In this document: positions 11,629-24,369 of the stretch, piece after piece
Position numbering within the stretch: the first letter of the stretch is position 1
How the letters are laid out: every line of letters begins with the position of its first letter
NCBI GenBank assembly: GCA_014529385.2
Contig: CM043959.1
Coordinates: 12,524,809-12,588,808, forward strand
Direction: 5' to 3'
Source of the DNA: Adiantum capillus-veneris
Lineage: Eukaryota; Streptophyta; Polypodiopsida; Polypodiales; Pteridaceae
DNA length: 64,000 nucleotides
The notes under the pieces: generated by a model
Seen by the model: only the letters and a program-made list of their open reading frames with translations
Told to the model about the DNA's origin: nothing
Database searches by the model: none
Position numbers and translations under genes: made by a program

Positions 11629-11890
11629 TCTATTACTATGTGCAAAGAATATATTTTTTAACTATAAGTTTGAATTTGATCATTGGGTGAGGTTGCATGC
11701 ATCTTCAGGATCTTCCATTAAGTTTGAACTTTGTTTTTTTTCCAATGGATGTTAAATTTTAGTTCTATTACTATGTACAAAACATATTTTTGGGTTACTA
11801 TGAGTTTGAATTTGATCACTTGGTGAGGTTGCATGTATCTTCTAGAGCTTCCATTAAGTTGAAAACATATGTTTTTCCAATAAGCATATT
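11629..11890. repeat. 135-bp tandem duplication
   Basis: Two adjacent diverged units start at TATTACTATG (11631 and 11766). They share GTTTGAATTTGATCA, GGTGAGGTTGCATG, ATCTTC and CTTCCATTAAGTT. Confidence 0.8.
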
Positions 11891-13239
11891 GTTTAAAAGT
11901 TTCAATTGGTTGATGAAAAACCAAAAAAAGCATTCTCTGTCAGGGGGTGTCAGAGGAGTAGAAAGCTTTTGTGTTGTGAAAATGATCGATGTAAAGGTTT
12001 GGGAAAAAGATTCTCGTAGGCTCCCTACAAAATCTCTCTCCATTCCTATCCCCTTGCTTCAATTGGCTCTGGCTTTGTGTACTAGCTTTTTGTCTTTGGA
12101 CTTCTTCTTACTATAATGGTCAGTGTTGGCATCACAATTTTTTGTTTCTGTCTCTAAAACTGTATCTTATATTTTCTTCTTAGCCAACTTATGTGATGGT
12201 CGCTGAATTATTCTACTCCCTTCACTTTCATCAGTATGCTTGTAGCCTTTTTGAGACCCAGGATACCTACTCCTCCTCTCAGTCCGTTCAACCCTCTTCA
12301 TTTGGAATGACTAGAATACTGTGAATCCCGTGATTCCTCAGTAGTGCCCTATCCTAGAGCGACAACAGTCTCGTTTCTAGGTTACTGATCAGTGTTAGAG
12401 TCTAGATCCGATTCTTCTAAAATCATACTGACTTGATCTGGGTTCTCCCTAAATCAAGAGGTTGGTTGTCAACCTCATGTGCTCCTTCTGGGTGTTATCA
12501 TTGATATGCAGTAGCTTTAATACGAGTTAGGAGGTAGTTTGTCTATCTTAGAGCAACTTAGCTCAAACCATCGTGATCGCCAAAATGGAATGAGATGGAT
12601 GTGTTCAAAAAACTATTCCAGGTTTGTAATTAGAGTTAGTGATCAATATCAAACTTGAAAAGTTAAGATCGGACTTCAGAATAATGGCAGACAGAATTGG
12701 AAATGAAATGACAATAGATGCAAAAACTAGAAGTGAAATTGTATTCAAAAGAATAATCAAAGTACAACTAGAATGATACTATAAAGTACAAATTATACCA
12801 ATAAATGGCTCAAGACACAATAACAAGGCTTTGGGATTACAAGAGATGTAGAGATCAAAGTGCTTAAGATAGAGAGAGAATGTAGGGCTCCAAGACGTTT
12901 TACAAGGTGTCCCAAAAATGAATAGTGGGTTCTATTTGTGGGCACTTGGTTTGATTGAATGTGCCTTGTCAATTACCATGGTAACTTTTTGATTATCAAT
13001 TTTGGAAGCTTCTAGTATCCCCCAACCACTTGCTAGAGGTTGTTCCTGCCTTCTACACACTCATGCTAGTATAGGTGAGAATAAGAGTCAAGCCTATGTA
13101 TTTTAAGTCTGGTGAAGTGAAGGAGGAAGGCCAAAATACACTCATGCACTAAGCACAATAAGGTAAGAGTGTAGAAGCTTCTACATCAAAAACCTACCCT
13201 TCTTGGAAATGTGGAAGCTATTGTGACATCCTTTTGATG
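11891..13239. other. Intergenic, no gene recognised
   Basis: No extended open frame and no family signature on either strand. The block 12240-12590, less AT-rich than its surroundings, could be an old LTR, but I found no partner copy in the window. Confidence 0.4.
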
Positions 13240-13620
13240 TCAAATGTGCTACATTAGTTACTTGGAGCACCCATTGACTCCATTTTTATATTGCATGCTT
13301 TTGTTTTGACAAATTCCTTCTATGCATATAGAGTGTCCCATAATTGACACTTGTATTAGACACTCTTCCTTTGTTTCTCCCAGGTACTCATCTTGTATGA
13401 ACAAGTACTTAAAGTCCACCTACTCAACTCCAATAAGAGCATATACAAATGCAAACTTTTTCCCACCGAGTTTTTCCCCTTTGGTCATCCAAGTTTTAGA
13501 CCCTAATCTAGAAACACTCATCACTATCCTCTTGTATATATTCCTTCTATATCATGTACAAGCAATAAGGAAATGTCTATCCATATCAATTGTCAAAGAG
13601 TTGGAGCAACAATAGTAGGT
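13240..13620 (+). repeat. Repeat B, copy 1 (LTR-element internal region)
   Basis: Shares CCTTTGGTCATCCAAG, TTAGACCCTAATCTAGAAAC and ACTCATCACTATCCTCTTG with the complement of 59572-59714, and more weakly with 18290-18740. In the 59-kb copy it continues directly into the internal region of an LTR element, so it is part of that family rather than a gene. The open frame over it is incidental. Confidence 0.65.
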
Positions 13621-13917
13621 AAGACCATATTAGGTATTATGGTAAAAATGCCGCATTATGGGAATCTCCAAGTTGACCAAATTCATGTAATTTGGGAATT
13701 TCCAACTTAAAGTGGGAAAAAAGGAGACAAACTTTGCTGATAATCTAGAGTGAAAATCTTATTGGATTGTGGTGTTGATAAACACAAGTCAAGAGGATGA
13801 ACAAAGCATGAATTTGAAGAAACACTCTTAATTAAATAAAAGAAAGAAATCTTGATATAGCTAGAGTTTTTTTTTACAAAATTGACTCTTCTAGTCACAA
13901 TAGAAGCTCCGCATAAT

Positions 13918-14990
13918 CTACTCCAAATTTGATGGCATATCCAAATTTTGATCTAAGCGTGGTTGATGTGCACAAAAAAGACTTGCTTTAGCTTTTAGAG
14001 CATGCCTTTCTGGAATCTTAATTCTAGAAAATGGTCCTTCTTTGTTGGATCTCCATGACCAAACAATTGCATCTACCGTTTCCCATACTTGTGGGTCCTT
14101 GCAATTGATAGCCCAAAAACCCTTCCAGCAATTAGTGTAAGCTTGAGTATCCATCATCCCACTCTTTCTTGCACATGGTGCCCAACATTGAATCAAGTGT
14201 TTTTTATAGTTTGGTTATGTAGGCTCATTATCAATGTCTGATAAAGCTGTTGCAAGCTAAATTGGATAGATTTCCATGTCACTTGGAACTGGTGCACGTT
14301 AGACATAGGGTCAAACTCTTCCCTTGGTCTATCTCATTGAGGACCACAAAAATGGTCATTCAACTCTTCAAGGCCCAGGAATCTTTCTACTCCTTGTTGT
14401 AAGCTCATTATAGTGGATTGTAGGTGACAAGGGTCCTGAGTTGTTGGCCAAAAATTTTCATATAAGACTCCCTCTGATATGGTTGCTTTTCCAAGCTCGT
14501 CAATCACCTTACTCCAGTAATCTATCACAAGTCTATAATACCGTGGCACATTTGAACCATTCCCTAGATTTTACCAAAACTTAATATAATTCTTCAACCC
14601 TAAAATCACTTCTTCATGAGCCTTGATATATTCTGCCATTGGTACCAAAGGTGGATCTCCGGGTGGCAACATTGGATTGCCTTCTATGTCTATTTTCCAA
14701 AGGTGAGTACTTCCACTCCAACTTGATACACCTAATGTGCCTTATACTGCATCATTGGTGTCTCATCTTGCATAAAAAAACCTGAATTGAAGTGGTTTGG
14801 AATGTCCAGCAAGTATGTCTTGTCCATCACAAAGATAACCATCACAATATTGCTTGAAATCGGGGACCTTTTCAAGCAAAAATGGGACCAGAGATGAAGA
14901 TGAGCTATTTCATAATGTCCATCAAGTGTGGAAAGTATATGTTTGTGTAGCTCTCAATTTCTCTAAAAACTTACTGAACATGGCATCTAT
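13918..14990 (-). pseudogene. Unidentified decayed coding sequence
   Basis: Reading the minus strand from about 14990 down, several frames in succession look like real protein rather than noise. They include YEIAHLHLWSHF, VPDFKQYCDGYLCDGQD, a stretch ending MAEYIKAHEEVILGLKNYI, PRYYRLVIDYWSKVIDELG with EGVLYENFWP (14549-14334), and a Trp/Cys-rich segment at 14196-13918. Frames break at least four times. No family is recognised. It may be a gene fragment or part of a transposon; only similarity of reconstructed pieces to other plants could settle this. Confidence 0.35.
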
Positions 14991-15036
14991 GTCCTCATGT
15001 GTATGCCCAACCATCAAAAATCCTAGTTAGATGGTT

Positions 15037-15103
15037 TTGAAAACACCCCTTACAACTAAGTTGCACCAGCTAGAGGGGTGTTTGTTGTAAGGGGTGTTTT
15101 CAA
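15037..15103. repeat. Perfect 20-bp inverted repeat (hairpin)
   Basis: TTGAAAACACCCCTTACAAC (15037-15056) and its exact complement (15084-15103) flank a 27-base loop. Confidence 0.9.
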
Positions 15104-15417
15104 TTCAAGAAATCTATAAATCAAATACGTGCAAGAGGGAACTGGTCACTCTTGCACGGGGGGAGATTGCACCCAACTTCGTCTTATTCTTCTCTCCTCT
15201 CCTCTCTTCTCTCTTGCCGTGCCACACGTAGCACTCCGCTCTAGGAGTTGCACCTACGCATGTTCTCTTCCTCTCTATCACTCTGTCTCTCTCTGTTCGC
15301 GTACATCATGGATTATGTTCTATGCGAGGTGTCAGGTATGTGGATTCATTCATTTATGATTAGCAGTATATTGTTTCGGGTATTTTGCAGGGCAACCGGG
15401 CATTTTGTTTGTAGCAG
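15104..15417 (+). other. Possible LTR/leader of decayed LTR element
   Basis: A pyrimidine-rich stretch precedes a primer-binding-like site. It does not resemble the putative LTR that starts at 18920, so pairing of the two is not supported. Open frames here have no family signature. Confidence 0.3.
15129..15157. repeat. Perfect 9-bp inverted repeat
   Basis: GTGCAAGAG and CTCTTGCAC flank an 11-base loop, 26 bases after the larger hairpin. It lies in the putative LTR/leader upstream of the primer-like site at 15418. Confidence 0.8.
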
Positions 15418-15429
15418 TGGTATCAGATC
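15418..15429 (+). other. Primer-binding-site-like sequence (tRNA-Met)
   Basis: TGGTATCAGATC differs from the plant initiator tRNA-Met complement TGGTATCAGAGC at one base. Coding remnants of an LTR element follow downstream. Confidence 0.5.
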
Positions 15430-15849
15430 TTTGGAAATGATCTTGGTATTGCAACTATGCATGGATATGGAAAGTAGGTGGGGCAAATTGAGTAAGTTTT
15501 TATATAAGCAAACCTAGACTAGCACTAATTGCCAGAGGAGGCAGCAGGAGCACCATCGCTCAATAGGCAACTTCTCAGCAAGAACCTCCCTTGGTGGCGT
15601 TTTTCCTCCAAGCAAGAACTCAGATTCCCTAGCGTTTTTCATCAGCATCGCATTGCCTTGGCTGGCGTTTTTCATCAAGGCATAGTCGCAGAAGACCCAT
15701 AGCCCTAGCGTTTTCTATACTCAGCAGACCATCGCCATCAAGCTCAGCAAATCATTGCCAGAAGCCCTAGCATTTCCAGATTTGCAGCCTCAACCCACAA
15801 TGTTTTTCAGAAGATAAGCATCAACCTCCACAAGTCAAACTCAAAAGCC

Positions 15850-17958
15850 GACAAATCCAATAGTGTTCAAATAGTTACATGTGATCAAGCTCACATATGC
15901 ATGTAACAAATATCAACAAGATCATGACCTTGTACAAACCCTTATGGATGGCCTGACTGAAGTCAAAGACTATTTAAAGATGATGAAAAGCCTGAAACTT
16001 CCAGAACATGCGTCAGAAAATTTAGATTGAATGAAAGCTAAAGTGCAAAAGGCTACACAAAGGTCAACATCAAAATCTCCTCCAAAGAGACAGATTCTTC
16101 CAGATAGTACAATGTATATTTTAAGATCAAGGGTTACCCAGATGCAGGCCGATAATGCTCATCAATTGCAAACAAAAAGTACAATATTACAGCCAATGGA
16201 GTCAACATAAATTGAAGTAGGCAATCAAAGCAAAGAAACTGCAGATAAAGCTCAACCAAAGGACATTGCCACAGCAGAATTGATCACTGCACAAAAAGAT
16301 CTCGAGACGATCAAGTGCAACATTTTTGGTGAAAATGAAGAAAAGCTATCAAGTGAATTAAAGCTAGATTTTCAGTTAGACAAGAACCTCATGTCTTTTT
16401 GCACTTGGAAAATATGTGGCCAACCACAACTGGAAGATGCTCCTAAATCTGTGAGCAAATCAGGAAATAAACTAACCGAATGTTGGGGAATCATCTCCAC
16501 CATCATTGAAGTAAGTTCACACATCATCATAGCTCAATTTCACGTGATCACAACAAAAGATATGCCAGACGACATCATAATAGGAATGCCAATGGCCTAG
16601 AAGATGCTAGAGGTATAAAATTCAAACATGATGGAGTCATCACAAACAACAAAGAATGAAGACCAAGACTGGTCACCCGTGGACGACAACACAGAGTCCT
16701 CAAGCACAGTTAAAATGGAGACTTATATCAAAGCATATCTAATTGAAGATGATTCATCTCCATCAAACAGAACTTCAAAAGAGCTTAAAGAAAATCAAGC
16801 ATTAGAAAGTGAAAACCAAACAGAGCAAAGGGTAACCACATTATCTATTGAGCAGAGAATGCCACCAAAGCTAGAAGTTAAGAAGAATGGGGTAGCAGAT
16901 AACCAAGAAACAATAGGAAGTCCAAAGATCAATCACTCATTGTCAGTTTGAAACAGGGTCTCAAGCCACTCATCATAGAGACACAATTAGATCAAGATGA
17001 GACTGTGGCAAAATTAGAACATAGATTTTCAATAATGCCAACAACAAGAATAGCTATAGTTCTCAGCAGTACAAAAGGAGCAAGTGTCAGATGAAATGCT
17101 CTATTGGATAAAGAAGCAAACTACAATACAATTGAAGACAACATTCAGAGCATTCTAGAGATTACTCAAGGCAAGCCAAGTAACAGAGAAATCATGGGTA
17201 AGGCTACAAGTCAAGAAGAAATGGTTTCTACCCTTAGCATTCAAAATTATAAAGAGCAAGTAAAGTTTCAGGTGAAGCCTTCAAAGGAAATGCTTGAAGA
17301 TGTAATCCTTGGACATCAGTGGTTAGACCAACACAAGGCCTACAAAGAAGATACAATGCTAATACTCTCTTTTCCAAGAGGTAGCCAACAACAATTACAG
17401 GTACCATTAATGCTAAATTTAGAGTTGCAAAAGTCACAAGAATTGAAGACAAATCTTGCAGACAAAGGTAAAGCTAAAGTGGAACCTCCACCGATTAGCA
17501 CAAAAGAAGTGACATCATATGTCTCTACATCAAAGGACCCTCATGGATCAGCTTCTTCAAGCAAGTCAGGCTTTCAAAACTTCAAGTCAATTATTGACCC
17601 AGCTGAAACCTCTAAGGAGACACCCAACAAATCAAAGGTATATTAGCCAAAGTACTCAAGAAATCAAAGGAAGATTAAGAAAGTGTTTTTTTCGAGCAGT
17701 TTAGTCAAAGTCAATGACCTGATTTGGGTTAAAGACGAGAAATCAACACAAAAATACAAACACATGGGATGGATAGTATCACAATGGAGCTTAAAAGAAC
17801 ATGAGTACTATAGAGGTAACATAAAGATATGGGTACCAAAACCGCAGGTTAGAGCATATGAAGTAATTTCAAGTCCCTCCCAAGAAAGAAGTCCCATTAG
17901 GTATCAACCTCAACCATATCCTAGGATACCTAAGAAGCAGGTATACAATAATATATAA
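15850..17958 (+). pseudogene. LTR-element coding remnant with two protease-like motifs
   Basis: Open stretches at 16280-16600, 16628-16951, 17104-17646 and 17683-17958 are Lys/Glu/Gln-rich, like a Gag or linker region. Two places read as the end of a retroviral-type aspartic protease domain: DDIIIGMPMA near 16570-16600 and DVILGHQWLDQHKAY near 17301-17345. The typical family motif is D-x-I-L-G-x-x-W-L followed by H. The first Asp-Ser/Thr-Gly active site was not found. No reverse transcriptase or integrase is present. The last piece (17683-17958), with IWVKDE and HMGWIVSQW, is unrecognised. This may be a non-autonomous or heavily deleted element. Confidence 0.45.
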
Positions 17959-18289
17959 AAACACTCTTTGGCATAGTCAGAGTCGGGCTGCAGAGCCATA
18001 AAATGAGCAAAGCATTTATTCCCAAAGCTTCAAGTCATATTAAGCTCTATGCTAAGAGTCGTAGTTATTAGGCTTACGCTCGAGCTAGAAGAGTTGAGCA
18101 TATCTATTTCATGTCGCTCATGCTAGATGAGATGAGCATAAGAGTCAAAGTCTATTAACTTACAATTGGTGGAGTGTCATAGAGTTCAACACTCGTGTAC
18201 AATGCACAGTAAGATGAGAGCACATATCCTTGTCAATGAAAACCATTTTTAAAGGGGTGCCAGCTTGCAAATCCATGTCATATGCTTTT

Positions 18290-18740
18290 ATAGCTTACAC
18301 CATCTTTTTGAATTACCCCTCCAAATCTTTCTTGCACAGCATATTATTTTCCATGCATTTCTGTGTATGCATAAATAGGATGTCCACCATTGGACATATG
18401 CATTAGACGCTCTTTTTTGCTTCCACCTATGCACCTTGAGTGGACTACAACCGGCAAACCAATGTTCCATCATTCTACCCTCTCATATTTACTGCCTTTT
18501 TACCTCCATAACTATCAACAAATAATTCCTTGAGTACTTTATTAATATTTCCAATGCTAAGAAGTACCCCAATAATGCGTGTATCCCAAAGACACTCTTT
18601 TCCACTAGGTTTTTTGCCTTTCCTCATCCAAGTATTAGACCCTAAATTAGAACCTCATCATTCTACTTCCCTTGTACATACTTTTCATAAATAAATAGCA
18701 GCCTCATCATTATGCTATTACAATGAACAAATGCAACATC
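18290..18740 (+). repeat. Repeat B, copy 2 (diverged)
   Basis: Shares landmarks in order with 13320-13560: TATGCATA, GACA...TATGCATTAGAC, and TTTTTTGCCTTTCCTCATCC, then AAGTATTAGACCCTAAA. The polypurine tract and LTR start lie at 18909-18920 downstream. Confidence 0.5.
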
Positions 18741-18908
18741 ATCTCTTACAACAGACATATTTGGACCAATTAAGATGTTGTCACAAATTGAACCTCTTTA
18801 ACAAATTCTACGACAAATGAAGACAATCAGCCTATCAACAACCAATCAAAACCTTCCATTATCTCCACGGACACTTTTCAATAGTGCCCGAGGACGGGTA
18901 CTAAAATT

Positions 18909-19400
18909 GAAAGGGGGAATGCTAAGTGAGTCAACGTCAGTTAACAAAAGTTGCTAAAGACCGAAGATGTACGGATGCATATCGAAGGTCAACATGAACA
19001 AATAGTAAAGATTGGATTTACACATTTTTCATATTTTCCCAAAATAGTCACGTATTGTAAATTCCCAATTTATTTCAAGCCATTGTAATATTTTAATGTG
19101 TTATGGGCTCAATGGGAGTTCCAAGCTGTAAAGAACAGGTCAGTTAGTGTGCGTAGGGTGCAGATTTAGTAAGTGGTGGAGCCCTAAAGGCCTTAGGTGC
19201 TTGGACATTGCATATTTTTACCCTAGGTATATAAGGCAGTGTGTAAAAGAAATTAGGGTTCTCAAGCTCATTTCTTGAGAGCACTCTTTGGTGAGAGCTC
19301 TTGAGGTGTGTGGCTATGGAGTCCTTGATATTCTCCTTGCTCATGTGACTTGATTAACACTAATGAATGCTTAATTCTCTTCCACTATGCCTCTCTCATG
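18909..19400 (+). mobile_element. Polypurine tract and 3' LTR of a decayed LTR element
   Basis: GAAAGGGGGAA (18909-18919) followed by TGCTAAGTGAG is the standard layout of polypurine tract plus LTR start, so the LTR begins near 18920. Inside lie TATATAAGG near 19229, a promoter-like TATA box, and inverted CTCAAGCTC/GAGAGC motifs near 19265-19300. The LTR end is not defined. The sequence from about 19400 to 19797 has no clear feature. Confidence 0.5.
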
Positions 19401-20998
19401 CTTCTTATGATTGCCTACCATGCTTTGATTAGCTAGACTTAACTAATTAGTGGTTAATCCCACTCTAATCTTGTGTGATTTCCCTCTCTTGCTTGTGGGT
19501 GCATGTAGGTTTAATTGGAGTGTGGTGCTCGATAAATCTATGTGTGTGTGCTTGCGATTATTGTGTTGCATGATAAGATTAGTGTTGTGTGTATCTTGCA
19601 ATCGTTAGTGTGTGTGATTAGGTTGATTAGAGGTGAAGAGAAGTGGATGTGGAGATTGCCCATCATTGTGGCTTAGCTCCTCCATAGGCCGAGAAGCTCA
19701 CCTCTTAGAGTTAACCATTCATGTGAGTGTTTCCATGCCCTAGCTGAGTAGCTCATCCCTCCAGATTGATAAATTTGTTAGTCATTGGAGCTATGCAATG
19801 ATGGGACCCCCAACAGCAAATGAGGAGGCCAAGGTGCTATATGTTAAGCAACCTTATAATGACCTTGTCAAGCATCTTCGGAGTCAGTGGATATTCCAAA
19901 AACGCCCATCACGACCAAACATTGGAGAAAAGGAAGGTGAAAAATCTTGCATACTTGGGATGTAAGTTTTCTTTTTCTTTCTCCCTCATTGTTATATAAT
20001 GAGAAAACAACTAAAATTATTATATTTAATTTGTTTTGGTTTTGCAGGCATTTCTCAAAATGGCAAGAATTTTTGCTGGTGAATCATTCATCACCAAACA
20101 AGCTCATATGGTCACTTACTCTGATCCTATTTATGATTGATTTGACTGAAGATCATAGAGCAATTAGAGAGAGAGAATAAGAAGCCAACAACCACAATTT
20201 TTTGATATTTGTGTGGTCTAGACAAAAATGAAATAGAAAAGATTCAAACAAAAATAGAGACTTGAATGATTGTTTTGTCTAAGGGTGCAAAGGACACACC
20301 AAGTGTAATGGACATGACTGATCGTATCAAGAAATTGTAACAAGATTAAATTATTCAAGATGAGTTTCTTGAGCAATTCAATGTGCTCAATGAGGAGAAT
20401 CCATGTGAAAATTGGGAGGAGCTTTCTACCATATACAACATTAATGATGTTGTTTACTCCCATTTCTTGACACTATGTGATACCTGGCTGACATCACAAC
20501 TACAACGTGGTACAAAGAAGATTGATTTTCCAGAAGAGGCAAGAAAGTATTTCTAATGGACGATCAACATTGTGAAAGAAAAAACGAATTCAATTATAGA
20601 TCTTCCATGGTCTATATATTTTGTCAGTTTTCAAATAGAGAGAAGATCTTACTTAGAGCGCCATCTAAACAATCCTATCCCTATAGGATTGTGTATCCTG
20701 GACAACACACGTGATTTGGAGAGCAATGTACAATGGTCAGCTGAAAGATTCAAAGATCTCATAGATGGCATTATGGATATTGCAAGTGGGTCAACAGAGC
20801 CACAATGTGTGATCCTTTCTTTTCTGAATAATAAAGACTATGTGTAGTTATAGTCTGCTTTGCAAAGTATGACAAACATGGTCAAAATACAATTTGTTGG
20901 GGAATTGCACAATGTGAAGCATTTGGAATTTACTGGTGCTATAGAATTCTTCACCACACTTGTGTTCTTGAGCAAGGGAGATGCCTTTGAGGGACTTA

Positions 20999-21007
20999 TT
21001 AGTTCTT
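20999..21007. repeat. Left target-site duplication TTAGTTCTT
   Basis: Nine bases directly left of the inserted element, repeated at 25252-25260 on its right. Nine bases is the typical duplication length of Mutator-like elements. Confidence 0.75.
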
Positions 21008-22069
21008 GAGGAATCCCAAACCTCGAGCAAGATTTTTCGAGCAATCCCTAAACCGAGCAAGATAGGGCAAGGTACACTATAAAAAAGACAAAAATGAAAC
21101 AAGCTTTTTGAGACGATTTCAAGCACAAACAAGAAATATAAACAATACTCCAATTATTTGAAACGCTAAACCCATAATATATTTTTGAGTAGAGAGATCT
21201 CCTTGAGCATGGGTTTGGTTGAATGTCACTCTTGCTAGGCTATAACAGCTGGAACCATTATAGTCACACCATAGACACTGTATATTCAGGTTGTGGTGTG
21301 AGTGACATTGTTGAAGGTTATGGTGGTGACAAAGGTGACGAGGGAGGTGGTGGTGGTGGGGGTTTATATATGGTGCTTTCATATAAGAGTCATAGATTCA
21401 TGAGCCATATACTGAGGAAAACTTTGTGCTCACACATGGACCCTCCCTTGCACCGACTGACATGTTTACTAAGGTTGTATTGGATCTCGTTTGCATGTGT
21501 TGATTCCTGACTGTCAGTGCTCAGGAAACAAAAACGTCCTAGTGTAATCCCACCTACAAATTTTGAGTTTTACCTTTAAGATTTAAATTTGAAGATGTGA
21601 AAACCTAATAGTTCTACTACTACTACTGATAACTTTCAAGTATTATTGCCCAGAATCTCCAGAGATGTTTTTGTTTCATCCCTTGCGATGCTAGAGGAGT
21701 AAAACTTTGATAGTAGCAAGCATCTCACACGCCTTAAACTCACGTGGACCAGCTTAAAGAACGTGAGTGTTGGTCTAGCCAACTTGCATTGAAGCGGCTG
21801 GTGCTTACAAGGCATCCTTTACATATAAAAAAATAGATTTCTTCTAGCTATATGCTAGGTTGTTGCCTACCCCGTCATCTGCCTCTGTGTACACGTCCCT
21901 CGCTCATGCCCTCTGCTCTACCTGTTGCATCGCTCGACATCCGTCGTTGCCTCTCAGATTCTCATTTTCACATGTTGTTGAGAAGTATCACATTTGATTC
22001 TGGTTTTTTTAGGATTTTCTCCAACCGGGTACCCCCTACTAGTTCTATAGAAAATTAATGTGAAAACCT

Positions 22070-22231
<162 letters not shown>

Positions 22232-22386
22232 CTTGTGTTTTTTATTTTGAGCACGTATTTGCCATGGCCTCGGCCAATTTTCCTCGTGCAACGATCGACC
22301 TTGTACAAGGGGCTTAGCTAGTGTGCACACCTCTCAGAGCCCTGGTGGAATTTTTGGCCTATAGCAATGCAGCGGCCCCGCTCATA

Positions 22387-22388
<2 letters not shown>

Positions 22389-22448
<60 letters not shown>
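22389..22448. repeat. CT microsatellite, about 60 bp
   Basis: Uninterrupted CT dinucleotides inside the inserted element. Confidence 0.97.
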
Positions 22449-22452
<4 letters not shown>

Positions 22453-23041
22453 TATCACACAAGCACACAACTTTCCCACATGTATTAAGGTTTAAGTGTC
22501 ATGAGTGACAATATTTGTGTTTGCAATCTTGTTTCTCCGCATTGACCGGTGCATGTCTTCCTGTACCAGGTTGTCATCTCATGTTGTAGTGATAGACAAT
22601 GTCAAAATTGTGAAAAGTAGCGTAAAAGGAAATACCCCTCGGATCTCAAGAGTCACGAGTTCATGAAGCAAGCGCCTTGACACAAGTCGCTCCTTGCTGA
22701 GATTGCAGCCTTGTATGCAATACAAACCCTCACCTGATCTATCTTCATCATAGAGAAAGCAGGTGTGCATGCCCACATTCTAAGAGTATATATGCTGTGT
22801 CAATTTCAAGAGCCGCCTTATCTGCTGCCAATAGAGGGAGAGAAGTTGCTGCCTTTGTGTAAGGGCACGCGTGATGTTTCCTTAGCGAAAGACAATTTAG
22901 TGCAGTGACTGTACTCGGAGGAGTTTGTACGGTGCAACTTCAAGCATGAATTGCACCCTGTAAGGTTTCCTGTAGTCACGTGGAGCAGTATCGTCATCAT
23001 CATCCACTTGAGCTTGTCCTAAATGCATCTCAAAAAAAACT

Positions 23042-23220
23042 CTCTAGCCATCCGCGCCAGCGCGGACTGCTAGAGGGAGATTGCTTGCACCCTGCGAAGC
23101 TGCCTACAATCACACGCTGCCTACAGTCACACGGTCATCCACCTTTTCCCACCCTTCAAAGTTCAAATTGAACCTTTAAAAACTCTCTCTACCCATCCAC
23201 GTCGGCGTGGATGGCTAGAG
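23042..23220. repeat. Twin hairpins 145 bp apart
   Basis: Hairpin 1 (23042-23075) pairs CTCTAGC with GCTAGAG and TCCGCGC with GCGCGGA. Hairpin 2 (23187-23220) pairs CCATCCACG with CGTGGATGG and CTCTA/TAGAG. Both are followed by GGGAGAT and preceded by AAAACTCTCT, so they are diverged copies of one palindromic unit, as in MITE ends. Confidence 0.7.
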
Positions 23221-24280
23221 GGAGATAAGAGTCGGGCCGCGCTGTGTGCTAGCAGGGGTATTGGAAGCGGGAATCTCCCATATTGGGCATATTTGCTTCT
23301 TTCTCGTAGCTCTGCTATTGCACCACTAATCCCTTTTTTGAAGGGATTTTGCTATAATTCAGGAGGGGAAGAGCGTAGCTTTTTTTTCTGCAATCCTTGG
23401 CCAATGGAAGTGCACGAACAAAATTGCCTTTTCACCTACATTCCTGCAACAATACATTTGCAACTCTGGTGTGACCCAATGTCTCCCTCGCCCCCCTTAA
23501 TCCTCCTAACCTTGGGTGAGACCCGGCTCTAATATTTTATTAAGAGTTGAGTCAAAAAATGATCACCCTGCTTATATAGGGGGTCCCACGTGGAGGAAAC
23601 AAATCTGCCATAGTTTTGGAACTACGGAGGGGTTGAGCAAATTTTACGAGTTTTGACTCGGGAAGCCAATAATTCGTCCATGCCTTCAACCTGTAGATGC
23701 CCATCCACCTTAACTTTCCCTGTGCCATATGGATCTTCGCCTACCTTCGCACACTACCAGCTACTAGATCCTCTAGTTTCCAAAAGTTATAGGCACCTTT
23801 TATAAACCCATTGGGTGCGACCTGCTTTTTGTGGAGACAACAATTTGTAGCATTAATCCAACCTTATAGTCATGGGAACCCCACTACCCCCAGATGCAAC
23901 TTAGCTCTAAGGGTGCATTTAGAGTGCACAACATCCCAACATGAAGTATTCCCTTTTCTAGCAGCCTCGCATCTATACTAAAAAAGAAAAGGTCAGCAAA
24001 TGAAGCCAAAAATGAAGCAGCAAATGAGATACGAGTTTGTGGTTATGCAATTTGCAGCTATAGACGAGGGTCAGAGATCAAAACATCATCCGTGTTTTGT
24101 GCCAAAAAGAACCGGACCTGCCTCTGTTTTGAGAGAAAAAGGCAATCTTGGACCGTCTAGTGGGTCCAAAAATTGAGCACCTTTTTCTGAACCTGGAGGC
24201 TTGCCACCTCAACTGAGAGTATGAAGGTCTAGGTAATCCGAAACCCCCCCTAAATTTATTGCATGGCTAGATAGATAAGA

Positions 24281-24284
<4 letters not shown>

Positions 24285-24364
<80 letters not shown>
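24285..24364. repeat. CT microsatellite, about 80 bp
   Basis: Uninterrupted CT dinucleotides inside the inserted element. Confidence 0.97.

Positions 24365-24369
<5 letters not shown>

Noticed and set aside
16280-17646. Ordinary host gene with long charged exons
   Set aside because: Protease-like motifs, a primer-like site upstream and a polypurine tract downstream point to an LTR element.
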